Shown: piece after piece, positions 1 to 14,298 of the stretch
Layout: each line of letters starts with the position of its first letter
Numbering within the stretch: position 1 is the first letter of the stretch
Origin: Ascaris suum
Taxonomy: Eukaryota; Nematoda; Chromadorea; Rhabditida; Ascarididae
Length of the DNA: 64,000 nucleotides
Direction of reading: 5' to 3'
NCBI GenBank assembly: GCA_013433145.1
Contig: CM024174.1
Span: 9,456,336-9,520,335 of the forward strand
Notes under the pieces: model-generated
Told to the model about the DNA's origin: nothing
The model's input: the letters and a program-made list of their open reading frames with translations, nothing else
The model's database searches: none
Program-made: the position numbers and the translations under genes

Positions 1-67
1 TTTCTTATAACATCAAAAACCCCAAACACGCAAATCCCAGTGCTCACAAAATCACGGGATTTTTGAA

Positions 68-154
68 ATGGAACTTCAGTGCCTCCTTCAAGCGTATGTT
101 GATGTGAATATCTTCCTACCTATGCTATACCAGCAGATTTCAAACAATAAATCG
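68..154 (+). CDS. Candidate exon of an unknown gene
   Basis: This 29-codon frame starts at ATG (GAAATGG context) and ends exactly at a GTAAGC donor. The peptide begins MELQCLLQAYVDVNIFLPML and is helical in character. It is not recognised. The frame stays open upstream almost to the window edge, so the exon could also begin earlier. The next exon was not found. The call rests on donor plus reading frame only. Confidence 0.2.
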
Positions 155-3100
155 GTAAGCAGAGATCGGCAAATTTGAAAGATAAGATTCGCACATCAAA
201 GTACCATTCAAAAAATCCCCTCGTTCCATTTATTCATGCCTACTTAACTTAAAAGGATAACAAATTCCCACTCGTGCAAATATAAAATGATATTTGCAAG
301 TGGATATTTCACAAGCATAGGTGATTTAATTGTAAATGCAAAGCGAACTGCTCGTCAATTAGGCGAAATGCAAGACCGCATATCGCGCTTCCTTGCTACT
401 CCTCTCCATTTGTTGCCATATCGCTCACATTTCAACAATACTAGAGATGCATATGCAATTCCAAATTTCACATTGCTTCTCTATTGGTTAAAATTGGACC
501 TATATTGATTTAAGTCGGAAATTATTGTTGATAAAGTGCAGCAAATATGGAATAATTGCAATGATTTGCATCACCTTCAGGAATTTCGGGCGATAAAAAG
601 AAAGGAGGCGTTCAGTGAATGACACAATCGTTTTACGAATTCTTTAGCGAAAAATATTCGTATCTTCATTCAGCTAATGAGCATAGCAAATAAAATATTC
701 TTAAAATATTCGAAAATAAGGCACCTGTGCACGATTGACAAATGCGCCATTACTGCTAGTTTCAAGGCACACTATGGGTAAATTCGCACATGAATTCTGA
801 ATTCAGTGGACGTGGTGCATCAGTAAAACAACCTTTTTTGGAAAATTTATTTAATAAATCACCTTGCAATAAAAATTTCATGCGAAGGTATGGCAAACTT
901 CCAAATGAAATGTGAATGCTTACTTACTGGAATAAATCAATTTAAAAACTCAACCTGTGATATTGATGACAGCAGATTTCGTTCTTAGTTTTTTAAGCTA
1001 TATTTAGCAATAACTTCCTCTGAAGTATTATTTTTCCTCCCTTTCACTCGTCGATAATAGCAGTACGCTCACAACGAACGAAAAAACGAATTGAAAAAGT
1101 GACGATGAAAATTGAATTGAGTCATACTGTTGAATTCTTCGAATTATTCACATTGAACTACACAAGAAGCATTACTCATAATTGCGAGCAACATTAGTCA
1201 CAAAGCAGTAAAGACGTATATATTGCAGTCGTTTTGTTGAATTACTGCACTGGCTAAGGCGATTACTCGCATTTTGCAAATGCAGCGATCTTAAGGTCAC
1301 ATTATCGAAGTGGCATGGCCAACACAGCCAAGAAAATGCAGCAATTGTTAAATTAGAGAACGAGCTAGTCACAAGGTATCATACATCGCTAGCACAACTG
1401 AAATCAAATAAATAAGCAGCAGAAAGTTTGCAAATTTCAGAATTTATCACAGACACAAAAAAGCCATGAAATGATAAAAAGTTACTTCTTAGCTTTGCGA
1501 ATTAGCTAGGAAGACGTAGAGAACAAAAATTATTACCTCAACCGGAAGTGTTTTCTTCTTCGCGTTAACAACAAGAAGCTTAATTTCAACTTCAAAGACT
1601 AAGTAACGAATAAATAGGCATCATATTCAAGCTAAAGCGTTTAAAGCTCACAGTTCAAATTCAACTGGAGATAGGAGGAAATTAAACAGTGGCAGCAGTG
1701 AACTATATCCTTCGATTCTCGATGTCCCACCGATATTCTAGTGGCAATCGTCACTGTGAATAACAAGCTCATTATAAATAATACAGTTTAATGGCCATAA
1801 TGCTTGCTTCATTGCTTCATCTTTTCACTCATTATGCATGAAATTTTACTGCATATATGATTTTGTAGAGAGATTCCTTCACCTTCCTCCACTGTTGAGA
1901 CTTCCTTACAAAAGTAAACACTCATTGCTCATCATATTGTTATGCCTGCGATCAATTTCTGCATCGTGTTCGGATTATCAACCTTTTCAAGCATCCAAAT
2001 CCCCGGTGATTCCTGTCCGCCTTTCCTGCAACTAAGGAGGGGTGTTTCGTCAGTTTTCTTTAGCTCTGCCTTTCTCCTTTCCCCACTCTATTTTCAAACT
2101 GAATCCACCGACTCCCACGTTGTTTACAGCAAGTTAATGCTTGATAATAAAATATGATTTAAAAAAAGAAGAGAGAAATAATGTGAAGATATAAAAGAAG
2201 CGGAAGAGGATTGAAAGTGCAACGGGAAACGCTAATTTGATGTCATTGATACTGCCTGATCATCGTTACTGTCACAGTTCATCGATGCAACATTTCGATG
2301 TCTTTTTATCATAACTTCAATATCCGAACTCCGATTACACGAAAAATTGCATGGACGATACATATAATAATAAAGAACGCTCATATAAGCATAACTCTGC
2401 TGCGCCACATCAGAAAGCATCTGACTTTGCTTCGACCTGTTCTGTTCTGTAATGTTATCTGTCTCTGCGTTGCAATTTTTTTCAGAAGGGAACTAGTGCT
2501 CTGTACAATATAAACAAAAGCCATTACATTAATGCATATAATTGAATTGTAATAGCGAATAATGAGGCTCTGCATTCGAAGAATAGCATGAAATTGAGTA
2601 GTTAATACTCTGCACTCATTATCCTGAAGGCTCGCCTACACAAGCCAACGCATTCACTAGCCAAACCCATCAAAGCTGTAATCAATAAGATTGATGAGCG
2701 ACGAATCAGTGGAAGAAGGGAGCTTCTAGGTCACCGAATGAAAGAAATACAGCTTAGGAAGAACCGTTTGCAGGTGTACAAACGAACGAAGCAATGTGCA
2801 TTTAATGTGTTTTCCAATTTAGCGGTGAATTTTTTGCATATTTCAAAAACTCTCTAAAGTGGATCAATGTGTTGTTGTTTGATGTGAATTGCATTGCACA
2901 TAGTGACACATCTCGATGAGTGCTCCACAAACACTCCTCGTAATTCGATGCTTCAACGATGATTTATTGCACGATGCGCTACAACTCATCACCGACGATT
3001 ATTAAACTCCGCATTAAAAACATATTCCTCATCGCTACCCGTTTGCTTGTCTCACTTCAGTTTTTCTTGTAAGAAAATAGTGAGGATGATGTCTTAAAGA

Positions 3101-3309
3101 ATTCCTCATCGCAATGCTCTTCGATCAAGAATTCAATACGGCAGAAGTGAAGCGATAATGTTGGCCTTCGCACTACAGCACCTTTCTTGCTGCGTTTCAT
3201 TAAATGAGGTAATACAATCAAAGGACGAAGCGTTTGCTGTTAAATAAAAATGGCATCACATATTGGTTGTGAATAGTTCCAACGGCATAAAAACTAAAAA
3301 AACTGTGCG

Positions 3310-3337
3310 TTTTTGAAAGAGCCTTTTTGAAAGAGCC
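3310..3337. repeat. 14-bp tandem repeat, two copies
   Basis: TTTTTGAAAGAGCC occurs twice head to tail. It is a small local duplication. Confidence 0.6.
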
Positions 3338-3486
3338 AAGCTGAAGCAAACGATGAAGATGCGGATTAGTCAATACAAAAACTCTTGCGGAGAATTCATT
3401 TAATTTCAAATATATATAACTTGGGTAAAGGGTAGCTATACAGTGACACTCAGCAATGAACGACGCGTAATACTAGGAGAGGGGAA

Positions 3487-3497
3487 GGGGGGGGGGG
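3487..3497. repeat. Poly-G run (11)
   Basis: Eleven G in a row within a wider G-rich stretch (3479-3497). One of nine such runs in the window. Confidence 0.9.
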
Positions 3498-5721
3498 TTG
3501 AAGGAATGATCAATGCCGAGACCCTGTCCAACCACTCCAGTAGCACCGATGCAGTTCAGTAAATCTCCGCAGTCTGTCAAAATACTTATAGCACTTACGA
3601 TAAGGCGAAGTTTCGCGAAAATACATAATTCCATGTCCTCCCGTTGTGAACACCCTTCCGCAGTGAAAACGGTTGGGCCATTTTTCTTAGTCCCCTCCCC
3701 TCTCCTGAGAAATTTCAATACCCATTTCATTGAAAAGGCATACTGAAAAAGCAAGACGGAACCATTTTCGAAGTGGCTGACATAAGCTACACTCTAAGGG
3801 CGTCTCATGGTTTGAAAGCGTCGCAACATTGTCCCAAATATTTAAAAAACCACAAAAGGCTTTTTGATATATGATCTTCCTTCTTTCCACACAAATTAGG
3901 ACAACCAATCATCCGTCCCATCAACGAATTATGGTCGGTTGCAATCCTCTCAGAAGTCCCTTTCGACTAGCAGCTGAAGGAAAACAACGAAAACAGCCAC
4001 AATTTAGTCATAAATGTGTGAATCTTTCGTAGAATTTATCACTGACAATTCGACCCTCGCCCATTTCATTTTATTGTTTCAGATCACTAGAGTCATTACG
4101 TAATGACACTTTTAGGCATCGAAGTCACGCCACATACCTCCTTTATTAAGGCTGTACCAGGTAGACCTCAAGTATGAAGTCGAGATTCAGTGGGGAAAAC
4201 CGAACTGTTTGCTGAATGGCTTCCAACGAAAAACCGCTCTCAATCCTCTTTTGGGTGTTCCCTGTCAATATGAAAACCTAGTTGCCCAAGTGTAAAACAT
4301 CGTAATATAAAAGTGAACTTGAAAGCATTAGGTGCTCAGCGTCACTAAATGAAATATTGCAACACTGTTTACGCACCTACTGCAATCAAAGTTCAACAAA
4401 CAATACTTCCATATTCCAAATGTATGGAAGAGCGAAACATGGATTAGGTGATTCAGATATTGCATGCGACGACTGAGTCAATACGTTCTTTTACCTCTAT
4501 TATACCGAAATTATCGTTAGCGAAACGAACAACTGGTGCCGTTATATTGTACCTCATTCAATAAAAATCCGTTAAAATCGTATCAATGCATAGCAGAGAT
4601 ATTAGGAGAACGACGAATGGGAATATGCATGACAATTTAAAACTACTAGCTTCCTAACGCCAAAGGCAACATGTATACTATAACGGCTCAGTACCCAATC
4701 ATGATATGTGAGTTATACCATCAGTATCACGCACAAAATGTCTATCACGCAAAAGATGCGCTAACCCGTAATCTGCTCGTTTATTGCCACCTTGCCACGT
4801 TTAGGATGGTACTGAAAAGGTCCTGACGTTCCATGAGAGTTGCAGCGCTCTTTTGAAGTTCCGATCAAGAATTTTGCTGCATTTTAAATTACGCTTACAG
4901 TATTGAAGGAACTAACAACTGTAATGTTTCTTTTTCGTTGTTTCGCCTTTCATTATGAACCACTGAACATCACCTCTTGCAGGCAAGAATAAGATGAAAA
5001 TCACTAGCTAAAGTTGTGCATACTGTGAATTGATGAATCGAAGTGGCAACTTTATGCGTTCGCTCAGACTCGGTAATGTGATGGCGTCTTCGTCTTCACC
5101 GTAACGAAGTGACTACAAATATCATAATAAAGCAACTGCTATATAACGGTAAACACAGTCGCTGCACTATTGCCAATCAAAGGAATCGACCAGAGAAGTG
5201 CTGCCCCAAGTACGGCACAATATGAAACAACAGGCTCCTACGCATCGAAGAAACAACCGATATTTTTAAGCTTATCTCACCTACGTCTGAAGCTTTATGA
5301 CATTAACTTATGTGCATTATATCCTTTTGGTTCTGATGATACGATAGTTTGCGATATTTCAATATTTAAAACAAAGGTTTTCTGCTGTTGTAGTGCAGAG
5401 AAATTGTGAATTCCGATACGAATTTTTCCTCTAAATTCTCTCTCTGTGTCATCAGCATCACCCACACATTTTTCAGATATCGAGCCATTTCGAGCATAGC
5501 CACTTCAAGTGTAGTGAAAAAGACAACCTCACGAAGATAGCTGCTAGCTTCCTTGTCTTCTTTTTCCCGCTGATTCAATGCAGAAAACGTTATCTTTCAT
5601 CTCCACTAGTTTGCTTTTCAATGTCTGTTCATTTTCTTTACCACTCCCTAGCACCATACTATATTTGCTGCTAAATTTTACGCGCAATTTTAGGCCTCGC
5701 GTGTTTTTGAGAAATACAGCA

Positions 5722-5854
5722 GCTCGCTTTGACGGCGTCTTGGAATCTTCAGATTTTACGGCATGCGCATATGATGCATATCGCTTTGATGAAGGCGTCT
5801 TCCGACAGATGGAATCTTCCGCACTCCACTTCAGATTTTACGGCATGTGCATAT
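5722..5854. repeat. Imperfect tandem duplication
   Basis: Two adjacent copies share TCGCTTTGA, GGCGTCTT, GGAATCTTC and CAGATTTTACGGCATG(C/T)GCATAT in the same order. The first spans about 5722-5772 and the second about 5780-5853, with insertions in the second. The duplication lies inside a 106-codon open frame (5578-5898, +), so it produces repeated peptide pieces there, but no gene is recognised. Confidence 0.65.
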
Positions 5855-7604
5855 CCTTTATCCCTTCCCAGGAGCCCCTGCCCGGGCATAATGCATAACA
5901 CCTAATCTGATCAAACTCCGACCAGTGGGAAGTGAATTTCAAAACAACAATCAAACTGCATATTACTGGTTCTTTTTTTTCGAACCAATCACATGGCTCA
6001 AAGTGGAGGATTATATGCGTGTGTGTTCGTGTGATAAACTGAAAGTGTAATCACTCAGCTCAACCAGTAGAACAACACCTTCGGCCAATCCACATCTATC
6101 CACATCTCGTAATGTAAAAGCATCACTGCGCTTTTTTTCGTTCATTTCCCTCCGACTGATATAAAGTATAGTTATGTTTGTACAATATATAGTTATGTTT
6201 AGGAATTCTGGATGTAGAAAGCTAATGAACCCTTCAATCCGTTCCACTTCTTCACTTTTATCATGACATTTAAATGTGAACGTGGGAGGACGTGATATCG
6301 TTAACAGCATTTTTACTTATTACTACCGCCTCTTTGATGAGTTTATAGCGATTGATTGATCGGAATTTACGACAAATATGCACACAAAATATCGGTTATA
6401 AACAACGGAAGAATGTATATGTTTGCAAATGCATTCAGCGACGAAAAACGAATCGAGCGCGTAATAAGGATTACATGAAATCTGAACCCTAACGATGCAG
6501 AAACTGAAGCCTTCTAAAGTAGTGAAGATAGGAAAATTTTAGCGGGAGATTTTCATTGAGGTTAAGAAGCCCTAAAAACCGTAAAACCTTCGAGATACTC
6601 ATTCCGTCTATCCTAAAGGCTATTTACAAAAACAAAAAGGCCAGAGACAAGAAATCAGTGGGAGGAATTCCTCCTTGATAACCTCCAAGGAGGAAAAGGG
6701 AATCTCTCTCTGCCTCCTCGAACGAAAATAAGAAGAGGCCTGTAGATAGAAGCACCTATGCTTCAGAAGGTCTATCTGGGTCGGTACGAAAGAAATATCG
6801 CACGCATACCATTTTCCACCACCAACTTTTGCAGGCTGTTGATTGATGCACCGCTTATCAAGCACCTGGGTCTTTCGCCTTTAGTGTTGCCGCTGAAAAA
6901 TCTGTTACTTTAGTCCGGTGTCATGTTGCAGGGATCACATGCTTATCGCATTTGCAGAAAATGTTTATTGTTGCTACTGTTCATATCCTCAACGCATATT
7001 GAAATGTAAGCATTAAAAGCTGCTTCTTGGATGTAGCTGCGGTTCATGTTTTTTGAACTGCCGTTAAGCTGTTCGGACATTTTTCCTCTTCAGACGAAAT
7101 ATATGAGATCGAAATAAAAAAGGATATACTTGATGATGTTATTGCTGATGTTACCAAAATGGATTTGTGCAGGTTTCGGGACACGATTACAAGTATCCCT
7201 CGCTGCCCTCTGATCCATTAGTTTTTACGTACGTAGATATCCTAAATGGCCTACCTAAGATCCCCCTTCTTAGCTAGGCAGTTTAATGATGCTCGTATCC
7301 GATTTTAGGAATATTGCACATTTCAGACAACAAATCAACATTCCCAAAACTGATTTATTTGGCAAGCAACTGTCACAGATGCTCCCTCATTAGTCAAACG
7401 ATACTGTAAAAAGAGTACAATTGCAAACACTTCTCATCTTCGTAAAGCCTCCTACATGAAACCATCATCACGAAAAAATAAACAAGTTAAAAAATATATC
7501 AGTATACCAAAATTGTCTTCCGACTTACATCAGTGGGAAGGTAACCCTTTTTCTACCAGAAATGCACTTGCCGTCACGCGGACAGAAGTATTACTAACCA
7601 CTTC

Positions 7605-7620
7605 AAAAAAAAAAAAAAAA
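7605..7620. repeat. Poly-A run (16)
   Basis: Sixteen A in a row. No retrotransposon body is evident to its left, so it is not called as a retroposon tail. Confidence 0.85.
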
Positions 7621-8027
7621 CTGCACCATGCCATGGCAACGTCTCTATTAATGAAACGCAAATCAAGGGTGGTTATTTGGTAAATCGGTTGCGAACACCT
7701 TATGAGAATGAATTTTTTTGACGAGTTTTTTTCGAAAGACTGCAGCTTTCATTCACTCATGGAAAACAGTGCGATTATTGAACCTGGCGCGCACTGAGAT
7801 TCCAACTATATCCTCAACTTTCTTGTATCTCATTTTCACTTTAAACCACGGGAATCCCGCTATCGTGTGGGAACGGCGAAATGCCTTTTCGAGAAAACAT
7901 TTCTGAACCTCCGAAAGAGCTATGCTCAATCGACCGACCTTGCGCTCAGAAGCTTACATTTGCATTCATTTTTTTCATATGACGCGCGGGCTTCCAAATT
8001 ATTCTGTTTGAAGTTTCAACGCTCCCT

Positions 8028-8040
8028 CCCCCCCCCCCCC
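8028..8040. repeat. Poly-C run (13)
   Basis: Thirteen C in a row within a CT-rich stretch, equivalent to poly-G on the minus strand. Confidence 0.9.
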
Positions 8041-10432
8041 TCCCTTGCCTCCTGCCTACAGCAGTAATGCAGAGAAGAGCAGAACCACTACAGCAAGAAA
8101 GATAACTAATAACTATAGATCGATAGATGGGGATGAAATATGGAGGCATGCTAAAAAGACAGTTGACGAGAATAGTGGTGACTATTTCTCGTTCAGGAAG
8201 AGCAAAATGGCACGACTGAACGTCCACGGAAGGGCTGCAACGATTATTTAGAAGCAGCGCAACCGTTTTTCATATGACAGTGATTTGTCTTGTGCCCACA
8301 AATACAGCTTGCACAGACATATCATCTGGGCACACTTCCGCTTGCTCGTAAAATTAGTCCGTAGGTATTATAGCGGTGTGGAAATTGGTTCGTACGTGGT
8401 ACGACAATTACAGCAAAAAAAGTCTATTTCACATTCCCATCACATATAACAATTAACTTTTTCTTCGCGCATAAAGATGAGGTCAGGTACCATCTTGAGC
8501 GCTTGATCACTTGGATACAGTAATCCTAATTAATAACACCAGCAAATTCCTCTTAAGAGATACCAGTTAAAACCATTTCGATTCAAGTTGAGGCTGAGTT
8601 TGCCAGAGAAGAAAAAACAATTAATTAGCCTCTTAGCGGTTAAGTGTTTCATAGTGCAGGAGGAGGCGTCAAAGCAAAAAGCGACGCGCCGTGTGCAAGT
8701 ACGAAACGAAAATAAAGTACAACCGGAAAGAGAAGAAACACCCTCACATAACGCGAATTCCGCCGAAATGTAAAGCAAAGGGAGCGAATTTATCGTTGAA
8801 AAACCATAAAACGCATATGCCGTCTGTTGCCTTTCCACTCACATTTTCTCAATATTGATTGGGGTATAGCGCTTAAATTGACATTGCAATTGCAATGCAA
8901 CATTGCTGTTTTGCAACCATACGAATATCAATATCTTTTGATAAGCATCAACAATGCCCTGCATAAATTTCTTGCGTTATAGCATGCCCACAACGGATAA
9001 AACACGAAATTCCCATGCAGGTAAGTAAGTTTATACACTACAAACAATTCACAGATCAATCATTTCTAGATAGTTCTGTTCACCATTGCATTACTCAACG
9101 ATTCATCGGAAAAAACTATAATTTCATTGACAGCACTCGCCAATTATAATAAAAGATAAGGAAGGTAACGCAACTAAGCGTTCATGAATGTGATCATACC
9201 GAAACCACAGCAGGAAGGAGTATGCTTCAAGATACGACTAAACGATGTTGCCAGTATCGATCACAGTGGAGGAATGCAATGAAATCTGCTTTCAAACACA
9301 TCTTCCCAACTCGAATCACAGCCCGCTCATTTCACAATGACCGATGCGCTGATTCATCCTTTAGAAATCCAGCTATATTGCACAAATCCATTGAAGAATA
9401 CAAAAAGAAAGATAAAGGAGCATACAGTGTTTCACTGCGCAACCCATCAGAAATTGAGACGGCAAAGCAACAAAAATTGAACATGGGATAGAAACGCATG
9501 CAAACCCACAATGAAAGTAATTATCAATTTTATTGTAGAATGTCTTAAATGAGCAATTATAAGCAGTTAGCATTTACGAAGATAGCTGCAGGTAAGGAAC
9601 AGTGGGGAGTGGAGGCACAGGGGTTAGAGGCCAGTCTACTTGAGTTCTATAATGCAAACAGCATAGCCAAACTTCATGTGAGGTGAGCATTATGCAGTAA
9701 GTCCGATCTGCAACAGCAATGACTTGTCACTCAGCAGAGATGCAATACATACTGGCGGTCCATTTAGAGGAGAGTGAACAGCAATGATCTCGACAGTCTT
9801 CACAACTTTTCCTTTAACTATATTTGATGAAAAATAAACTCATAGTTATTCATTTAGCACCTTAAGAAATACCTATGCAATCATACAACGCAATGCGATT
9901 GTTGGTCCGGTAAAGAATAATCATACTTTTGCATCCTTGACGTAATGACCGTTAAAGGAAGCGTCAGCAAGAAGTAAAAGACTGTCCTCACTAGGCTACT
10001 TCACGGGCAAGCGAAACAATAAGGGTGAGGTCGATGACAATAGTACGGTGCTCTCTCGCATTCCCTTGCACATAAGGTAACGACAGTCCCTTCGCAGTTT
10101 TCAACTGTTTTTTTTTTCTTAAAGTGTACTGAAAACTTCGGTTTTGCGTGCCAAATTTTGTACATAATTTTTCAAGGGCAAAGAAAAACTGTGTGAGATG
10201 TTTTTTCATCCTGTGAAGCAATTAAGAAGAGTACAGTAGGATGCTTTAATGACAGACTTTTTTATCGTAATCCATGCTTTCAGCCGTGCGCTGAAATGAG
10301 ACAAAAAAGGAGGGGTAAGGAAGGCACTGGAGGTATATTCATCGTTATAGCAATAAGGTGGGAGCGATTCAATGGGCTGCCAGTGGCGGAAACTGTAAAT
10401 CGAAGAAGGGAGGGGATGCAGATAAAGCGGGA

Positions 10433-10444
10433 GGGGGGGGGGGG
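10433..10444. repeat. Poly-G run (12)
   Basis: Twelve G in a row. With the flanking GGGAGGGG and GGAGGG it forms a purine-rich, G4-prone segment (about 10407-10452). Confidence 0.9.
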
Positions 10445-10745
10445 CGGAGGGACAAGGGCCGCTATACCTTCCTAATTCCTAACATAAGAATTGCTTAACA
10501 GTCTTTTGCATAGAGTCACAATTAGCAGACAAACTTATTAAAATGTTACTATTTTTGGAGGTCATTTTCAATTAACCTATGCGAAGGATGTCAGTGGATT
10601 TGTGTTGTTTATTCAACCTTTGCTTTAGCTGAACGATGTGCATCGAAAGCGAGTGAATCGTTGCTTATTTTCAATGAACATAACGAGCATATTTCGACAT
10701 TAGAATCCCTTTAGAATGTTTTGAAGCAAGAATGATCGTACTTAC

Positions 10746-10794
10746 TCAGGGCAACTATTATTCCATTTCCCGAATGCCTCCGAATCATTGAACG
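10746..10794 (-). CDS. Candidate 49-nt micro-exon, unknown gene
   Basis: On the minus strand this segment lies between TCATTTGCAG and GTAAGT, both full consensus. One frame reads FNDSEAFGKWNNSCPE, which would suit an extracellular domain with a possible N-glycosylation site. No neighbouring exon was found, and such a bracket can arise by chance. Confidence 0.15.
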
Positions 10795-13700
10795 CTGCAA
10801 ATGACGATGGAAGATTAGAAAATCCCAGGAAAGTAGAGACTAAGTGATCACCTATAAAAAAAAGGATATTCATTGAGGCCGCGTACTGTGACTGTTGAAA
10901 AATTCACCACCACATCCCAGTAGTGAAACCGATGTAATCTCTTTCACTTAACGCCTCCCCCCTACCCTCCACCTCCGCCCACGCGAACATGCTCTATTTG
11001 TACAATCCGTTAAGATTGCATTATTATGCTTTATGAAAAAGATTGTTTCTTAAATGTGAACGCCGCGGTAGGCATGCCTTCCGGCTGGTTGTAATCTTTT
11101 TGCCCATCCAGTTTCTTATTAAGAATTTTCCTATGAAGAGAGAAACGAACCGATCTCATTTCGGATATGTCCGTCTATTGAAACGAAATGCGAACTGAGT
11201 CAAAACGATGTGCCAAATACGCTTTTGAGGTTCTGTCCGCCATCGTAACCAGTTTCATATGCTAAGAAACGATAAAGCACGCACAAGAATTCATTCGCAA
11301 TTTAAATGAAAAACCTATTGTAGAAATTTCAACAGATAAATAGACGAAGTACTTGTTGGGAAGTACGGGAAGGAACTGGAAAAGGTTATAACGTTTCAAT
11401 TATCACCGTTGGATCGACGGAAAATGATGTGGCTGGTCAAGGCAACAAGAAAAAAACCAACGAGTTGCTGTCATGTTCCCTGTGGCAAGATGCCAGGTCT
11501 TAGTAGTAAAGGAGATGATTCGATACGTTTGTTATGATGCCGACAATGTTATGAACAAGTTTTCGAATTAAAGGTCACGCTTCTCTCAGTATTCGCTGAA
11601 TAACTGAGCCTAACAGAAATATGATCACTCCAATTTTGCTTTCAATCGAAAAGGCAAAATGAACTTTTCGTTACGACATCCTTTTAAAGTAGGCAAACGA
11701 AGCATATGACTGCAGTTTTTATGAACTCAAACTGGAGAGCAGTTCCTTCCGAGTGAAGAAGTGTATTCATCCGGCAATAAATTGCTCTGCGCTGATGTTT
11801 TCTTTGCAATCGCTTACTTCGGCTGCTCCCAATTTACAGGCACCAGGTTTGCAAGTCGGAATATCGACAAGATTTTGCAGCAAACCATCGATCGATGTCG
11901 GTTCCACAAGTGAATACGGTGATAGTTATGTATGCCCTCCATCGTTGGAAGGAATTCGCGTGGATGGACCTAATCGTGATGATAAAATTTCGGAGTTGTT
12001 TTAGCAGTGTTTCAACGATGGATTATCACCATTGACCTAATCGTTGATCAAGTGAAATGAACAAGCATTTCGTGAAATGAGTGACATTACCCATGGGTGA
12101 CCGTTAAGTTCGAGAGGTGATCGGCGGTAACGAAGAGTCCGAGGCTGGGACCGTACCGGCGATCCAAGCCATTCCAGTGTCCCTCCGTGTTTGTCACCTT
12201 GCTATATAAATGTGATAAAACTGTTCGCCCTTTACACCTGCATTGCATTGCAATTTACTCAGCCGCACAGCTCGACAGGGGTGTATACCCTCAAAGAGAC
12301 CTGGACGGCTAGACGAACCAAAAGGAATGATCGTTACACTTCTGATATGCTTTTCCATCGTTTTTCTGGTTTTCTTTACTCGAACATTTTCAATGGATTG
12401 TCGATCAAGTGCAAGGTTTTCCCAACGCTTGAGAAATATATTGTTCACTTGAAGTCTTGACTGCGAAGTTCGGACTCAGATGTGACTGCAAATAGACGCA
12501 GAAAGCGAAAGCCTAATGTTTTCACACAGAAAAGTCAAGTGCTCATGTGTCCATTTAATTAAACAAAAAGCACTTTCGATTTCTGAAGGCGAAACATGAG
12601 ACCTTTGCATTGAAAATGCGAGTGACCACAACTCTGACCTCCAGAGTAATGAAACTGCAACAAAAGCAATGCCAACTTATTCAGAAAGCATCATGCTATC
12701 TCCGCATCCAGCAGATTTGTAAACGTTATCTTACTGCCCGAGTATTCTTGAATGCCGCATATTAAATTACAATTTACGAGCACCCTAAAACAAATACCAT
12801 TGAAGAAGCCCAGGGATATTCCACCAAATAAGACATTGCGGAAATGTTGAAATGATTCACAGGGTTCTAAAAACAAATTATACTTCAAGAATTTTACTCC
12901 TCAAAAATTGGATATATAGAGGAACCCGACCGATTTGCATATGTGCTTCAAAACTGCTAGCGAATTTGTAGATAAAAGCTTAAACACTTTTTAAACATTT
13001 CAGTCGGGTCGGATCAAGATGAAGACATTCCTTTCGGCCAGCTCGCAAAAAATGAACTCTGAAAGAAGTAAGCGATTTTTTTAATTTTTGAGTTGTGAGC
13101 ACTGCGCGGTAGGTTCTAAGAGAGCTTCCAGCAGCATCTTTGGCTTCGTCCTACCGAGTCACACCAACCATGGGCCTCATGGAAACGAGGGTTCAGCAAC
13201 TCAGAGTCCTACTTTTGAGTGGAAAAACGATGAATCGACTCGTCAGCATCCGATGGGCACGAGACCAGCCTGAGCCCTAACCTTCAAGCTACCTTACAAC
13301 TTCACCTAACTGAAATGCAAGCGATATGGAGAGACTCGTGACGAATGCTTTGTAGATTAAAGTAAATAAGTAAATAAAACGCCTATAAAATGCAGTATGT
13401 AGCATATTTCTGGTACCGCAAATGCGTGCTTATCTGCCGATCGGTTCAAGATTGTGACTTCATGCTACTGCTGCTGATCTCAGCTTTTGAATGCTTCTGC
13501 CTGCTTCGCTTTCAGGATGCTTTGTCTCCACTGACGCATTCTGTGTGCTCTCGTGCTGAATTACATATTGTACTTGTTAGCTTAAAATTGAAAATTCGAT
13601 GGGTCAACAATCCCGATCCATCAGTTAAATGTGACTTGTGAAAGCTCTTTAGATTCTTGGGCAATTCTAGCTTTCAAAATGTCAGTTTGAAAGCAGTTAG

Positions 13701-13928
13701 CGGTTCCACCCTCCAGTAAATAAGCTACGAAGACCAGTCGGTTGAAGAACAATTGATAAGCCTGCAAGAGAACTGTGGGGTACAAAATCAATTACTCTAA
13801 TGTGCAGCAATGTCACTGATCGATGGCAATCTCGTGACAGATCACATGTTCAAAGAATGTCCAAAATGAGGTCAGGTGATCGTTTAAGGGAGTTTACGGG
13901 CATATGATTCTATCGCAGATTGTTTCAG

Positions 13929-14298
13929 GCGAAGCGAAGGCGGTTGTGTCATAGGTGGAGAACACAAAAGCAAATTGCTTGGGACATATAGAGATGGCCA
14001 GTGTCTTATACTAAAACTCTTCTTAGCTAATCTCTGTTCCAACATGGTTATTGGCGTTGCACGCTCACAAGGCGGATTCCATTATGTGGGCAATGACAAG
14101 ACGCGACATGAGCGAAAAACGGTTGCATCAGGAATCACTCGTGCTGGGTATTCAAAACGAAGAAATGTAAAAGCGAAGAAAGCTTATCACCAAGTGGCTA
14201 CCGCGAAAAAACCGTTCGCTTTGAAACTCTGGCTTCACCTGAAAATACTCAACAGACAAGCAGACACATACATAAGTGCAGACACGACGTCGTCATAG
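13929..14298 (+). CDS. Candidate terminal exon, unknown protein
   Basis: An open frame of 122 codons begins right after a full-consensus acceptor (GATTGTTTCAG) and ends at TAG. One nucleotide precedes the first full codon. The product starts RSEGGCVIGGEHKSKLLG and becomes strongly basic in its second half (RKTVASGITR, SKRRNVKAKKAYHQ). I recognise no family. The length and the acceptor make it the best unassigned + strand candidate left of SF3B2. No upstream partner exon in matching phase was found. Confidence 0.27.

Larger units (their letters stand above)
155..13928. other. Long stretch without recognisable genes
   Basis: AT-rich DNA with only short open frames and no recognised protein. 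Noted inside it are the 5.7-kb tandem duplication, poly-G/C/A runs, a splice-bracketed 49-nt segment on the minus strand at 10746-10794, and a TTTCAG-preceded short frame at 13002. None amounts to a gene. Confidence 0.5.

Noticed and set aside
3473..3754. 93-codon minus frame with a hydrophobic stretch reminiscent of a receptor helix
   Set aside because: Only one possible membrane segment, no family motif, and it runs into poly-G sequence.
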